Below, piece after piece: positions 1 through 8,108 of a stretch of DNA of 64,000 nucleotides. Made by a program: the position numbers and the translations under genes. A model generated the notes under the pieces. That model saw only the letters and a list, made by a program, of their open reading frames with translations. It had not been told where the DNA came from and made no database searches. Position 1 is the stretch's first letter. Every line of letters starts with the position of its first letter. The stretch comes from JBHJHP01 sp042219825 (GTDB lineage Bacteria; Bacteroidota; Bacteroidia; Bacteroidales; UBA5342), in assembly GCF_042219825.1 (NCBI RefSeq), contig NZ_JBHJHQ010000002.1, forward strand, positions 620,001-684,000. Direction: 5' to 3'.

Positions 1-1670
1 ACATGAAGCTGGATGATATGGGCATTGAAAACAAACCTGCCGGTTGCCGTATTTGTGTGGTAGAGGTGGACGGACGCCGTAATCTGGCACCGTCGTGTGC
101 AACGGATGTAGCAGAAGGTATGATCGTAAGAACCAACAGCATGCGTGTTTTAAATGCACGCCGTACCGTGATGGAACTGTTGTTGTCCGATCACCCTGCT
201 GACTGTCTTATTTGTCCTAAATCCGGTAACTGCGACCTGCAATCCATGGCACACCGTTTCGATGTGCGTGAGATCCGGTACCAGGGGGAACAATCCACGT
301 ACCGTGAGGACTTTTCTCCGTCCATCATCCGCGATATGGACAAATGTATCATGTGTCGCCGGTGCGAAACCATGTGTAATGAGGTTCAGACTGTAGGTGC
401 TTTATCCGGTATTAACCGTGGGTTTAATGCCGTAGTTTCACCGGCGTTCGAAATGGACCTCAAGGATTCCGTTTGTACCTATTGCGGGCAGTGTGTGGCT
501 GTGTGTCCAACCGGAGCATTGACCGAGGTTAACCATACGAATGAAGTCATCCGGGCACTGGCTGATCCGGATAAAACAGTCATTGTTCAGACAGCACCAG
601 CAGTTAGAGCAGCCCTTGGAGAAGAGTTTGGTTATGAGGCCGGTACACTGGTGACCGGCCAGATGGTTTCAGCGTTAAAAGAGCTGGGATTCGATTATGT
701 ATTTGATACCGACTTTGCTGCCGACCTGACCATTATGGAAGAAGGAACGGAGCTGTTATCCCGTTTGGAAAAACATCTGAAAGGCGATGAATCGGTTAAA
801 TTGCCGATCCTGACGTCCTGTTGTCCGGCCTGGGTAAATTTCTTCGAAAAGCAGTTCCCCGATTTGATCGATATTCCATCTACAGCAAGGTCACCGCAAC
901 AGATGTTCGGTTCAATTGCAAAAACCTATTTTGCGGATAAACTGGGTATACAAAGAGAAAAACTGATTGTGGTTTCCATCATGCCCTGCCTGGCTAAAAA
1001 ATATGAGCGTCAGCGTGATGAATTTAAAGTAAAAAATGATCCTGACGTAAACTATGTTTTATCGACCCGCGAGCTGGCCAATCTGGTGAAACGGGCGAAT
1101 GTAGAATTCAAATCACTGCCGAAAAAAGATTTCGACCGCCCAATGGGTGACTCATCCGGTGCCGCTGTTATCTTTGGTGCAACGGGAGGTGTTATTGAAG
1201 CGGCCGTGCGTACAGCTTACGAACTTTATACAGGCAAGGAACTTGAAAAAGTGGACTTCAAACAACTGCGCGGTATGGAAGGTTTCCGTCAGGCAACCAT
1301 CGATTTTGATGGCACGCCCATTCATATCGGTATCGCTCACGGACTTGGAAATGCACGGAAATTGCTTGAATGCATTCAGACCGGGAAATGCGTCTATCAT
1401 GCCATAGAAATAATGTCCTGTCCCGGCGGTTGTATCGGGGGAGGTGGTCAACCCTTGCATCATGGAAAAAGTTCTATTCTTAAAAAACGGGTGGAAGCTA
1501 TTTACCGTGAGGATGCCGGAAAACCAATCCGTAAATCACACCAGAATCCGTACATCATTAAACTGTATGAAGAATTTCTGGGTGAGCCTATGAGTGAAAA
1601 AGCGCATCATCTGTTGCATACCAATTATTTTGACAGACAGGTGAAATTTCAGGAAGAAGTTAACGAATAA
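1..1670 (+). CDS. hydA: [FeFe]-hydrogenase catalytic subunit, NADH/ferredoxin-linked type (5' end cut by window)
   Basis: This cytoplasmic iron-sulfur enzyme makes or uses H2. Counting from the first in-frame Met at position 3, a plant-type 2Fe-2S region comes first (C15, C18, C32; the first ligand must lie upstream). A His-Cys3 4Fe-4S site follows (H64, C68, C71, C77), then two 4Fe-4S ferredoxin motifs (C115-C125 and C158-C168). The H-cluster motifs are TSCCPAW (271-277), MPCLAKK (327-333) and MSCPGGCIGGGG (471-482). A small-subunit-like tail ends the protein. The Met at 3 is probably internal, because the ferredoxin fold lacks its N-terminal half, so the gene starts before the window. The domain order matches HydA/HndD of multimeric bifurcating hydrogenases. 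A NuoE-like gene follows 10 bp downstream. A NuoF-like gene is expected just upstream but is not visible. Confidence 0.95.
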   Translation, partial: MKLDDMGIENKPAGCRICVVEVDGRRNLAPSCATDVAEGMIVRTNSMRVLNARRTVMELLLSDHPADCLICPKSGNCDLQSMAHRFDVREIRYQGEQSTYREDFSPSIIRDMDKCIMCRRCETMCNEVQTVGALSGINRGFNAVVSPAFEMDLKDSVCTYCGQCVAVCPTGALTEVNHTNEVIRALADPDKTVIVQTAPAVRAALGEEFGYEAGTLVTGQMVSALKELGFDYVFDTDFAADLTIMEEGTELLSRLEKHLKGDESVKLPILTSCCPAWVNFFEKQFPDLIDIPSTARSPQQMFGSIAKTYFADKLGIQREKLIVVSIMPCLAKKYERQRDEFKVKNDPDVNYVLSTRELANLVKRANVEFKSLPKKDFDRPMGDSSGAAVIFGATGGVIEAAVRTAYELYTGKELEKVDFKQLRGMEGFRQATIDFDGTPIHIGIAHGLGNARKLLECIQTGKCVYHAIEIMSCPGGCIGGGGQPLHHGKSSILKKRVEAIYREDAGKPIRKSHQNPYIIKLYEEFLGEPMSEKAHHLLHTNYFDRQVKFQEEVNE

Positions 1671-1680
1671 AGCATGAATC

Positions 1681-2166
1681 ATGGCAGATAACATCACAAT
1701 AAAACTTAAGAAACAGGATACTGAATTCATCAAAAAGATTTGTGCGGAATTCAGAAACGATAAAGGTGAACTGATAAATGTATTGCACAAAACCCAGGAA
1801 CACTTCGGCTATTTACCTGCAGAGGTTCAGGAATTGATCGCTGCAGAACTGAAAATGTCAGTGGCCAAGGTCTATGGTGTTGTGACCTTTTACTCCTTCT
1901 TCACCATGGTACCTAAGGGTAAAAATCCAATCTCAATCTGTACCGGAACAGCGTGCTATGTTCGTGGTGCAGAAAATGTACTGGATGAATTTAAAAAGCA
2001 ACTGAGTATTGAAGTGGGTGAGGTGACAACCGATGGCGAATTTTCGCTGAGTTGCCTGCGTTGTGTAGGCGCCTGTGGACTGGCACCGGTTGTTATGGTA
2101 GGAGAAAAGACCTATGGCCGCGTTGCTCCCGAAATGGTAGCCGATATTATTGCGGAATATAAATAA
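1681..2166 (+). CDS. NuoE-like 2Fe-2S subunit of the NAD-linked hydrogenase
   Basis: This thioredoxin-like 2Fe-2S protein belongs to the NuoE/HndA/HydC family and relays electrons between a NuoF-like flavoprotein and the hydrogenase. Its 161 residues are the usual family length. An N-terminal helical region (about 15-75, with the family phrase VYGVVTFYSFF at 64-74) precedes the thioredoxin-like domain. The four expected cluster ligands are C87 and C92 (CTGTAC), then C128 and C132 (CLRCVGAC). The gene starts 10 bp after the hydrogenase stop and is followed by two hairpins, so it is probably the last gene of the operon. A role in complex I is unlikely, because no other nuo gene is seen. Confidence 0.92.
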   Translation: MADNITIKLKKQDTEFIKKICAEFRNDKGELINVLHKTQEHFGYLPAEVQELIAAELKMSVAKVYGVVTFYSFFTMVPKGKNPISICTGTACYVRGAENVLDEFKKQLSIEVGEVTTDGEFSLSCLRCVGACGLAPVVMVGEKTYGRVAPEMVADIIAEYK

Positions 2167-2176
2167 TTTAATCGTT

Positions 2177-2208
2177 AACGAGGGCTTCACTTGAGTGAAA
2201 CCCTCGTT
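2177..2208 (+). terminator. Hairpin downstream of the hydrogenase operon
   Basis: A 14-bp inverted repeat with one mismatch (arms 2177-2190 and 2195-2208, loop TTGA) starts 10 bp after the NuoE-like stop. It has no clear T-run, so it may work with the hairpin just after it, or protect the transcript 3' end. Confidence 0.6.
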
Positions 2209-2220
2209 CCAATCACAGTT

Positions 2221-2250
2221 TGGCGTAGTCTTTGGCTACGCCATTTTTAT
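2221..2250 (+). terminator. Intrinsic terminator, copy 1 of a duplicated hairpin
   Basis: TGGCGTAG (2221-2228) pairs perfectly with CTACGCCA (2236-2243), and a T-run follows. Nearly the same sequence recurs at 5267-5297, after the next gene. Confidence 0.75.
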
Positions 2251-2379
2251 ATTTGGTTGTGGTCAAGAGGTTTGATATAGTGTTAATTGTAGAAATACTG
2301 ATTTTATGATCTCCTGACTGACTTAGTTTAAAACATTATTTCTAAATTAGCAGTATTGTTTTGTTGAATTTAAAAACTT

Positions 2380-5217
2380 ATGACCATGAAAAGATTATTA
2401 TTTGCTTTTTTAATTCTGTTATCAGGATCGTTGTTAAAAGCTCAGGAAGAAAATCTGTTTACAGAGCTTACTGGTACAGGCATCCCTCAAAATGATAGTA
2501 CACGTTTAGAGGTTTTTGATTTTGATAATAACGGATCAATTGATATTATTGCTTGCGATTGGAGTGCGGGCAAACTTTCTGTATTTTCTAATGATAATTC
2601 TGCAAATTTCACATTATTGAATAGTTTGGACATTCATTATGTGAATCCTGAAGAAATATATATAATGGCCGGAGACTATGATGCAGATACCTATACGGAT
2701 ATGTTGGTTATGTTTTATGCCTCAGATCAAAAGGAGTACATTTATGTATATAAAAATAATGAAGGCCATAACTTCACTGAGGCTTTTGTTTGGGACTCTG
2801 GAATGGCTGATGGTGAAACTATAACTGACCGCTTTGTTTTTATGGATGTGGATAAAGATAATGATCTGGATATTGTTTCAGGTGATAAAATATTTGTTTT
2901 TAATGGTTCCGTATTCAAGGAGCCTAAAATTATTAAGAATTGGCCAAAACTAAGTTTTAGAAATAATAAATTTTATAATCCGGGAAATCTAGGGGGAGTA
3001 AATCTATACTATGAAAGTATTGTTTCAAATGATGGAACATTATACTTAATGTCGGTAGATGAAAAAAGTGATTCTGTCCTAAAGTTTCGCTATCAGATTT
3101 TTGAAAGGGACTATGATATTGATGATGTGATTTATTTAGATGCAGACAATGATGGTACTTTGGATAAAATTTGGATTGAATATGCTGATCATGTAATTTT
3201 TAAATATTATTCTTCGTTGTATCGTAAAGAAATTGTTGTAACAGAGATTGTTCTGGATGAAGATTTTGAAAATTTTAGTTGGTTCTTTTGCGGCTTCAAT
3301 TTTAATAATTCCTTTGATCTTATTTACAGTGTTAAGAAATATGATGGAGTGAAAACATATTTAGCCAGCAGTTCTTCAGAGCTGACATGGGATGAAATAA
3401 GTATTCATAAGGTACTGGAAAATAAAGAACCTCTTTTTACTTATTCACCATCATATAATAATGATCTCAGAATAGTAGATTTAAATAATGATAATTATAC
3501 TGATGCAATATTGTCAAATCATATTTACTTAGCAAATATGATTGCAGATCCTTTTGAAAAAACCAATAAGCCTACTTCTCTTATAGCTGAATACAGTGAA
3601 ACGGATAATCTTTTTACCTTTTCATGGGAGGAAAATAATCCGGGTTTTATGCGTATTCTGAGGAATGAGATTAAAATAAACAAAGACTATAACAGATTAG
3701 CAAATTTAATATCAGTTCAAAATACTTCTAACTCTGCCAGATTACCATCTAAAGCTTACCTTAATACGCCGGGCTACAGATACCAAACTAATGTTGCCGA
3801 TACCGGTTGGATGTACTGGTCAGTTAGATCTATAAATAATACCTTACATGGTTCAGATTGGGCTGATATTGACAGTTTTTATGTGAAGCCAGTCAAGATT
3901 TTAGGCCCAAGAACGGTTTGCGGCAAAGGAGTGTTGGCTCAATATCACATCGAGCATTATTATGATAATGTGGATAGTATTAAGTGGTTTTGTGATGGAC
4001 AAATTGAAGCATTAAAAAATCAAAATGGATTTTTTGACATTAGGTTTCAAAATGCAACAAATTACCATTTATGGGCCATACTTTATGACAATAGCTTAAA
4101 TGTAGTAGACTCCTTGAATCTTTCTGTTACCGTTAAAATGACACCAGTGCTTACTTTGGATTATGAAACAGTTGCATGTCAGAACGAAGGTGTTAAAATT
4201 GAATTTAAAGGGGAGGCAGATTTGTCTGCAGATTTTATGTGGGTATTTGGTAATGGGGTTGTACAGTCGGGAAGTGGATCTGGACCATATGAGGTAAAAT
4301 GGAACACAGAGGGAAGTCATACTTTTATATTAATTGTACAAACAGAAGGATGTGAAAGTGTTGACTCTACTTATGCCATTGATATTTTAAAATTGCCTGA
4401 GACCAAATCTTTATGTGGAGTGAGTGTAAATTCAGACAATCGGGCTATTCCTTTCTGGTCCGCCGTTAGTGATGAAAGTATCGATTCTGTATATATTTAC
4501 AGAGGAACATCCCAGATTAACAATTATGTGAAGATCGGGGCAGTGGATGCTTCAGTCTCTCAGTTTACAGATGAAACATCAGATTGTACAACACAACCAT
4601 ATCAGTACAAGATTTCAGTTTTTGATAATACGTGTGATTACGAAACACCGCTGAGTGCATTACATAAGACAATTCATCTGATGCTAAATAAAGGATTAAA
4701 TTCAACATGGAACCTTCTTTGGACGGCATACGAAGGAGTTGACATAGGAACCTATAGCATTTACAGGGGATCTGCACAGGATAACCTGTTTAAAATTGCA
4801 GATGTAGCAGGTAATGTGTACTCCTATACGGATCATAATCCTCCATTGGGTGATTTATATTATGCCATTGTTGCGGATAATTACGCAAATGAGTGTAATT
4901 CCGGACTTAAATCAGTAAATCTTGATCAGGTTGAAATACGATCAAATATTCAATCCACCCAGGTTTATGACGGTTTAAATTATAGTGGGAAGGATGAAAT
5001 GATTCACATGACGTGCTATAATAATATGTTGAAAATTGAAATGGATTTAAAAGAAGCTTATAAAATACAAATAATCGATATCACAGGAAAGGTTCTTTAC
5101 CATGATACACAGAAAGGAACTTCTACATATGATCTCTCTGCATTTAATACAGGTATTTTACTTGTTCAGATTTCCGGTAGCGGCTTTACAAAAACAGAGA
5201 AAATTATTATAAACTAA
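2380..5217 (+). CDS. Secreted FG-GAP/VCBS-repeat protein with PKD-like region and T9SS C-terminal sorting domain
   Basis: This 945-residue protein is probably exported and surface-attached or released; its function is unknown. A signal peptide ends near LLKAQ (about residue 21). At least five Asp/Asn-rich FG-GAP or VCBS-like motifs follow (DFDNNGSIDI, DYDADTYTDM, DVDKDNDLDI, DADNDGTLDK, DLNNDNYTDA). Such motifs usually form calcium-binding beta-propeller blades. The middle (about 500-680) looks like an Ig/PKD-type sandwich, and two fibronectin-like stretches follow. The last ~75 residues match a T9SS type A signal (IQIIDITGKVLY, then GILLVQISG, ending TEKIIIN). ATG codons at 2380 and 2386 are equally good starts. 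The gene sits alone between two copies of one terminator. I see no enzyme motif; adhesion or binding is a guess from the family. Confidence 0.85.
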   Translation: MTMKRLLFAFLILLSGSLLKAQEENLFTELTGTGIPQNDSTRLEVFDFDNNGSIDIIACDWSAGKLSVFSNDNSANFTLLNSLDIHYVNPEEIYIMAGDYDADTYTDMLVMFYASDQKEYIYVYKNNEGHNFTEAFVWDSGMADGETITDRFVFMDVDKDNDLDIVSGDKIFVFNGSVFKEPKIIKNWPKLSFRNNKFYNPGNLGGVNLYYESIVSNDGTLYLMSVDEKSDSVLKFRYQIFERDYDIDDVIYLDADNDGTLDKIWIEYADHVIFKYYSSLYRKEIVVTEIVLDEDFENFSWFFCGFNFNNSFDLIYSVKKYDGVKTYLASSSSELTWDEISIHKVLENKEPLFTYSPSYNNDLRIVDLNNDNYTDAILSNHIYLANMIADPFEKTNKPTSLIAEYSETDNLFTFSWEENNPGFMRILRNEIKINKDYNRLANLISVQNTSNSARLPSKAYLNTPGYRYQTNVADTGWMYWSVRSINNTLHGSDWADIDSFYVKPVKILGPRTVCGKGVLAQYHIEHYYDNVDSIKWFCDGQIEALKNQNGFFDIRFQNATNYHLWAILYDNSLNVVDSLNLSVTVKMTPVLTLDYETVACQNEGVKIEFKGEADLSADFMWVFGNGVVQSGSGSGPYEVKWNTEGSHTFILIVQTEGCESVDSTYAIDILKLPETKSLCGVSVNSDNRAIPFWSAVSDESIDSVYIYRGTSQINNYVKIGAVDASVSQFTDETSDCTTQPYQYKISVFDNTCDYETPLSALHKTIHLMLNKGLNSTWNLLWTAYEGVDIGTYSIYRGSAQDNLFKIADVAGNVYSYTDHNPPLGDLYYAIVADNYANECNSGLKSVNLDQVEIRSNIQSTQVYDGLNYSGKDEMIHMTCYNNMLKIEMDLKEAYKIQIIDITGKVLYHDTQKGTSTYDLSAFNTGILLVQISGSGFTKTEKIIIN

Positions 5218-5266
5218 AAAGTGTTTGGATAATTTCGTGTTAATCTGATCACAAAAAATCAAAGTT

Positions 5267-5297
5267 TGGCGTAGTCTATATGGCTACGCCATTTGTT
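5267..5297 (+). terminator. Intrinsic terminator, copy 2 of a duplicated hairpin
   Basis: The arms TGGCGTAG (5267-5274) and CTACGCCA (5284-5291) are the same as those at 2221-2243, with a loop of slightly different sequence and a T-rich tail. It lies 50 bp after the FG-GAP protein stop. Confidence 0.75.
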
Positions 5298-5458
5298 TTT
5301 TATGTAACATTGCGGGTAAACTAAAACAGGTATAAAATAGCTGTTGAACAACTGCACTTATCCTATTGTTTTTTAATCATAAAAACCGATATTTACTGAA
5401 TTATTAAAACTATTATATGATATCAGGAATATACTCTCAGACGTTATTTGATAAGTCG

Positions 5459-5489
5459 TCTTGTGTCTTGATTCTTGTGTCTTGTATCT
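5459..5489. repeat. Array of four 7-bp units (TCTTGTG-like)
   Basis: Four consecutive heptamers with strict 7-bp spacing: TCTTGTG, TCTTGAT, TCTTGTG, TCTTGTA, then a partial TCT. On the other strand the unit reads ACAAGAY. The array ends about 13 bp before the flavodoxin ATG, where a ribosome site would normally be. A related array lies at 53099-53126. Confidence 0.75.
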
Positions 5490-5501
5490 AAAAAAGTACA
5501 A

Positions 5502-6026
5502 ATGAAAAAACTTGCATTAATTTATTGGCCTAAAGGTGGTAGCGTTGAACATGTTGCCAACATCATCAACGAGAAGCTTACTGGTTTTTCAGTGTCTTTT
5601 ATCTGTGTGGAAGATATGACAACAGAGCAGTTGAATGATTTTGATGCTTATATTTTCGGTGGTTCAACTGTTGGTGCCGATTACTGGAGTAATAAAGAAA
5701 CAGAAATGGACTGGAGACCTTTCTTTGCAGATATGGAGCAAAAAAATATCCGCCTTGATGGTAAAAAAGGTGCGCTTTTAGGACTGGGTAATCAGGTACT
5801 TTATCCCGATAACTTTGTGGACGACATGATGTATATGAAGAAAAAGCTGGAAGCTGCCGGACTGCAGATTATTGGTGAAACTTCAACAGATGGGTATGCT
5901 TTTAATGAATCAAAAGCCATAGTAGATGACAAATTCGTCGGTTTGGCTATTGATGAAGACTCCGAACCCGAGTTGACAAACAGACGCATAGAGAGCTGGT
6001 TGTCAGATATTTCAGGTGAGCTCTGA
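5502..6026 (+). CDS. Flavodoxin
   Basis: This 174-residue protein is a small cytoplasmic FMN electron carrier that can stand in for ferredoxin, fitting an anaerobe with an [FeFe]-hydrogenase. It opens with strand-loop KLALIYWPKGGSVEHVA, the position of the FMN phosphate loop. A central YIFGGSTVGADYW loop and the C-terminal phrase KFVGLAIDEDSEPELT are typical of long-chain bacterial flavodoxins. The phosphate loop is WPKGGSVEHVA rather than the usual G-T-x-T-G-x-T, which is unusual. An in-frame TTG at 5475 would add nine residues, but the added part lies inside the heptamer repeat, so I chose the ATG at 5502. It appears monocistronic. Confidence 0.85.
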   Translation: MKKLALIYWPKGGSVEHVANIINEKLTGFSVSFICVEDMTTEQLNDFDAYIFGGSTVGADYWSNKETEMDWRPFFADMEQKNIRLDGKKGALLGLGNQVLYPDNFVDDMMYMKKKLEAAGLQIIGETSTDGYAFNESKAIVDDKFVGLAIDEDSEPELTNRRIESWLSDISGEL

Positions 6027-6056
6027 GAATTAATTTGTAAAAAGGCGTTATTTTAT

Positions 6057-6088
6057 TTTGTCAATTAAATCTAAATAGGTTTAATTTG
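6057..6088 (+). promoter_or_regulatory. Bacteroidota-type promoter upstream of structured leader
   Basis: TTTG (6057-6060) lies 20 bp before TTAATTTG (6081-6088), which matches TAnnTTTG at all but one fixed position. Transcription would begin near 6095, just before the structured region. Confidence 0.5.
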
Positions 6089-6094
6089 TACCCT

Positions 6095-6256
6095 ATAAAA
6101 TTAGTAGGATAAATGAGATATTTCCATACCAATATGATGTGTTGTTGTATGATGTTCTGCAAAACCTTGCGGAAGGAAATCTCATTGTCTGATATGAAGT
6201 AGAAATAAATAGTGTTAGATATGAAAGCCCTCCGCAAGTTGCGGGGGGCTTTTTTC
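6095..6256 (+). ncRNA. Structured leader/attenuator or independent small RNA before osmC-cysK
   Basis: About 160 nt lie between the predicted promoter and a strong terminator, 26 bp before the OsmC-like start. An outer stem pairs 6113-6119 with 6179-6185 and continues 6122-6125 with 6175-6178. Inside it, CTTGCGGA (6166-6173) is the exact complement of TCCGCAAG (6231-6238) in the left arm of the terminator. Two exclusive folds are therefore possible, as in riboswitches and attenuators. I could not match it to SAM-I, SAM-II, TPP, cobalamin, preQ1 or fluoride riboswitch consensus patterns from memory. The sulfur genes downstream suggest a sulfur-related signal, but a stand-alone sRNA is also possible. 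Confidence 0.45.
6225..6255 (+). terminator. Terminator hairpin at the end of the leader
   Basis: AAGCCCTCCGC (6225-6235) pairs with GCGGGGGGCTT (6241-6251) with one T-G wobble and a 5-nt loop, followed by a T-run to 6255. Confidence 0.8.
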
Positions 6257-6282
6257 GTTTTTAAGTTTTTAATTTCAATAAA

Positions 6283-6738
6283 ATGGCAGATTTAAATTTT
6301 AAAGTTAACGGGAGTTCTGAAACAGCAACACGCCTGAATGCAGTTGCAAGGGATTTTAGTATTGTAGTGGATGAGCCACCTGCGTTGGGTGGTGAAGATA
6401 AAGGAGCTAATCCGGTGGAATATCTGTTGGCAAGCTATGCAGGTTGTTTAAATGTGGTGGCTCACCTTACAGCAAAGGAACTGGGTATTGTGCTGCAGGG
6501 ATTGAAGATCAGTGTAAGCGGGAATCTGAATCCTGATAAATTATTCGGTAATGAAACGGAAGACAGAGCAGGCTTCAAAAACATAGTAGTGGATTTTGAA
6601 CCGGTAACTGTAGCTTCCGAAGAAGAGCTGGATCATTGGGTAAAGGTTATTAAGCAACGCTGTCCGGTAAATGATAACCTTACTAACCCAACACCTTTAC
6701 ATCTGAACCTTAATCGTAAAGTTGCTTATTCAAACTAA
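6283..6738 (+). CDS. OsmC-family peroxiredoxin-like protein
   Basis: This 151-residue cytoplasmic protein belongs to the OsmC/Ohr/YhfA superfamily of thiol peroxidases, which reduce organic hydroperoxides. The two family cysteines are present: C55 in SYAGCLN and C127 in KQRCPVN, together with E46 in NPVEYLL. Its length is typical. The fit is closer to the general OsmC/YhfA branch than to Ohr, but the subgroup is not certain from sequence alone. It precedes cysK by 11 bp, so the two are probably co-transcribed, linking thiol oxidation defence with cysteine supply. A terminator-bearing structured leader lies immediately upstream and may control both genes. Confidence 0.9.
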   Translation: MADLNFKVNGSSETATRLNAVARDFSIVVDEPPALGGEDKGANPVEYLLASYAGCLNVVAHLTAKELGIVLQGLKISVSGNLNPDKLFGNETEDRAGFKNIVVDFEPVTVASEEELDHWVKVIKQRCPVNDNLTNPTPLHLNLNRKVAYSN

Positions 6739-6749
6739 AATATAGTATC

Positions 6750-7700
6750 ATGATTTATAATAATATCACAGAAACAATTGGTAAAACACCATTGGTAAAA
6801 CTCAATAAACTAGCACCGGAAGGTGTAAATGTATTGGTTAAGCTGGAAGCCTTTAATCCGGGTAGTTCAGTGAAAGACAGGATCGCTAAAAATATGATAG
6901 AGCAGGCAGAGAAAGATGGATTGTTGGATAAAGATACCGTTATCATTGAACCAACCAGCGGGAATACCGGTATCGGACTGGCTTTGGTCAGTGCTTCAAA
7001 AGGATATCGTTTGATCCTTACCATGCCGGAAAGCATGAGTATTGAACGACGAAAAATTCTAAAAGCCTTAGGTGCAGAACTTGAACTGACGCCAAAAGAG
7101 GGAGGTATGAAAGGTGCCATATCACGTTCTTTTGAACTGGCAGAGAAATATGATAAAACTTTTATTCCTCAACAGTTTAAGAACACGGCGAATCCTGATA
7201 TACATCGTCAGACAACTGCTCGGGAGATTTGGGAAGATACAAAAGGAGATGTGGATGTGTTTGTGGCAGGAATTGGAACCGGTGGAACCATAACCGGAGT
7301 GGGTGAAGTTCTGAAAAGTAAAAAAGGCGATGTGAAAATCGTGGCTGTTGAGCCTGAAAAATCACCTGTACTGTCAGGTGGAGATCCGGGGCCACATAAA
7401 ATACAGGGTATTGGTGCCGGTTTTGTACCTGAGATTCTAAATACAGAAATTTACGATGAAATTGTTCGGGTCAACGAGGATGATGCAATAGATGCGGCCC
7501 GAAAGCTCGGCGTAAATGAAGGGATTCTGGTTGGTATTTCATCAGGAGGAGCGCTTGCTGCAGGCCTTGAAATTGCATCCAGACCTGAAAGTAGAGGAAA
7601 AACGATTGTTATTTTGCTACCCGATACAGGAGAACGCTACTTATCAACCGCATTGTTCGATTATGAGCAAAGCGAAGTAAATTATCGTGTTACGATATAA
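6750..7700 (+). CDS. cysK: Cysteine synthase A (O-acetylserine sulfhydrylase)
   Basis: This PLP enzyme joins sulfide to O-acetylserine to make cysteine in the cytoplasm. The PLP lysine is K42 in PGSSVKDR. The substrate loop EPTSGNTGIGLA, the phosphate-binding GIGTGGTITGVG and the late ISSGGALAAG motif are all intact. The length of 316 residues is standard, and the N-terminus (MIYNNITETIGKTPLVKLN) is the normal family start. It is the second gene of an osmC-cysK pair. Cystathionine beta-synthase is excluded by the length and the absence of a CBS tail. No serine acetyltransferase gene is in the window. Confidence 0.95.
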   Translation: MIYNNITETIGKTPLVKLNKLAPEGVNVLVKLEAFNPGSSVKDRIAKNMIEQAEKDGLLDKDTVIIEPTSGNTGIGLALVSASKGYRLILTMPESMSIERRKILKALGAELELTPKEGGMKGAISRSFELAEKYDKTFIPQQFKNTANPDIHRQTTAREIWEDTKGDVDVFVAGIGTGGTITGVGEVLKSKKGDVKIVAVEPEKSPVLSGGDPGPHKIQGIGAGFVPEILNTEIYDEIVRVNEDDAIDAARKLGVNEGILVGISSGGALAAGLEIASRPESRGKTIVILLPDTGERYLSTALFDYEQSEVNYRVTI

Positions 7701-8108
7701 GTTTAAGCATCATTTCTATTTGTCGGTAAAGACTCTCTAACAAGTAGGACATCTGACTCCTCAAAAAGGAGACAATTAATCATCTGTATGTGTATGACAT
7801 CCCCCTAGGGGATTGAGGGGTGCGGGTTGAAACGGATAATGAGCTTTTCCAAAGTTTAAAATTTTGGAAAAGTTAAACAATAAATATAGTTCGCAGATGT
7901 TCTGATATCTGTTTAATTCTTGCTATAACAAACAATTCAGCCACTGTTGGTAATCTTCCGGCAGTGGTTGTTTTGTTCTGGTTAAAGATAGAGATTCCTT
8001 TATTTTTGCAAAAGGTCTGAAAGAAGCAATCTATACGAAAATTGATAACTTCCATATCGGTAACTTGTATAAGTTTTTGCATTAGGGTAAGTATGCTATA
8101 CAAAATGT
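7701..8108. other. Intergenic region with REP-like palindrome and hairpin
   Basis: There is no convincing gene in these 408 bp between converging genes. CCCCTAGGGG (7802-7811) followed by GAGGGGTGCGGG looks like a REP-type G/C palindrome. A hairpin, CCACTG (7941-7946) with CAGTGG (7962-7967), is extended by T-rich sequence to the right and may terminate cysK transcription or the opposing ATPase gene. Confidence 0.5.

Noticed and set aside
2177..2250. tRNA or other structured RNA gene after the hydrogenase operon
   Set aside because: Two simple hairpins explain the pairing; there is no cloverleaf or conserved T-loop.
5459..5489. Possible CRISPR-like array
   Set aside because: Units are 7 bp with no spacers; it is a simple tandem repeat.
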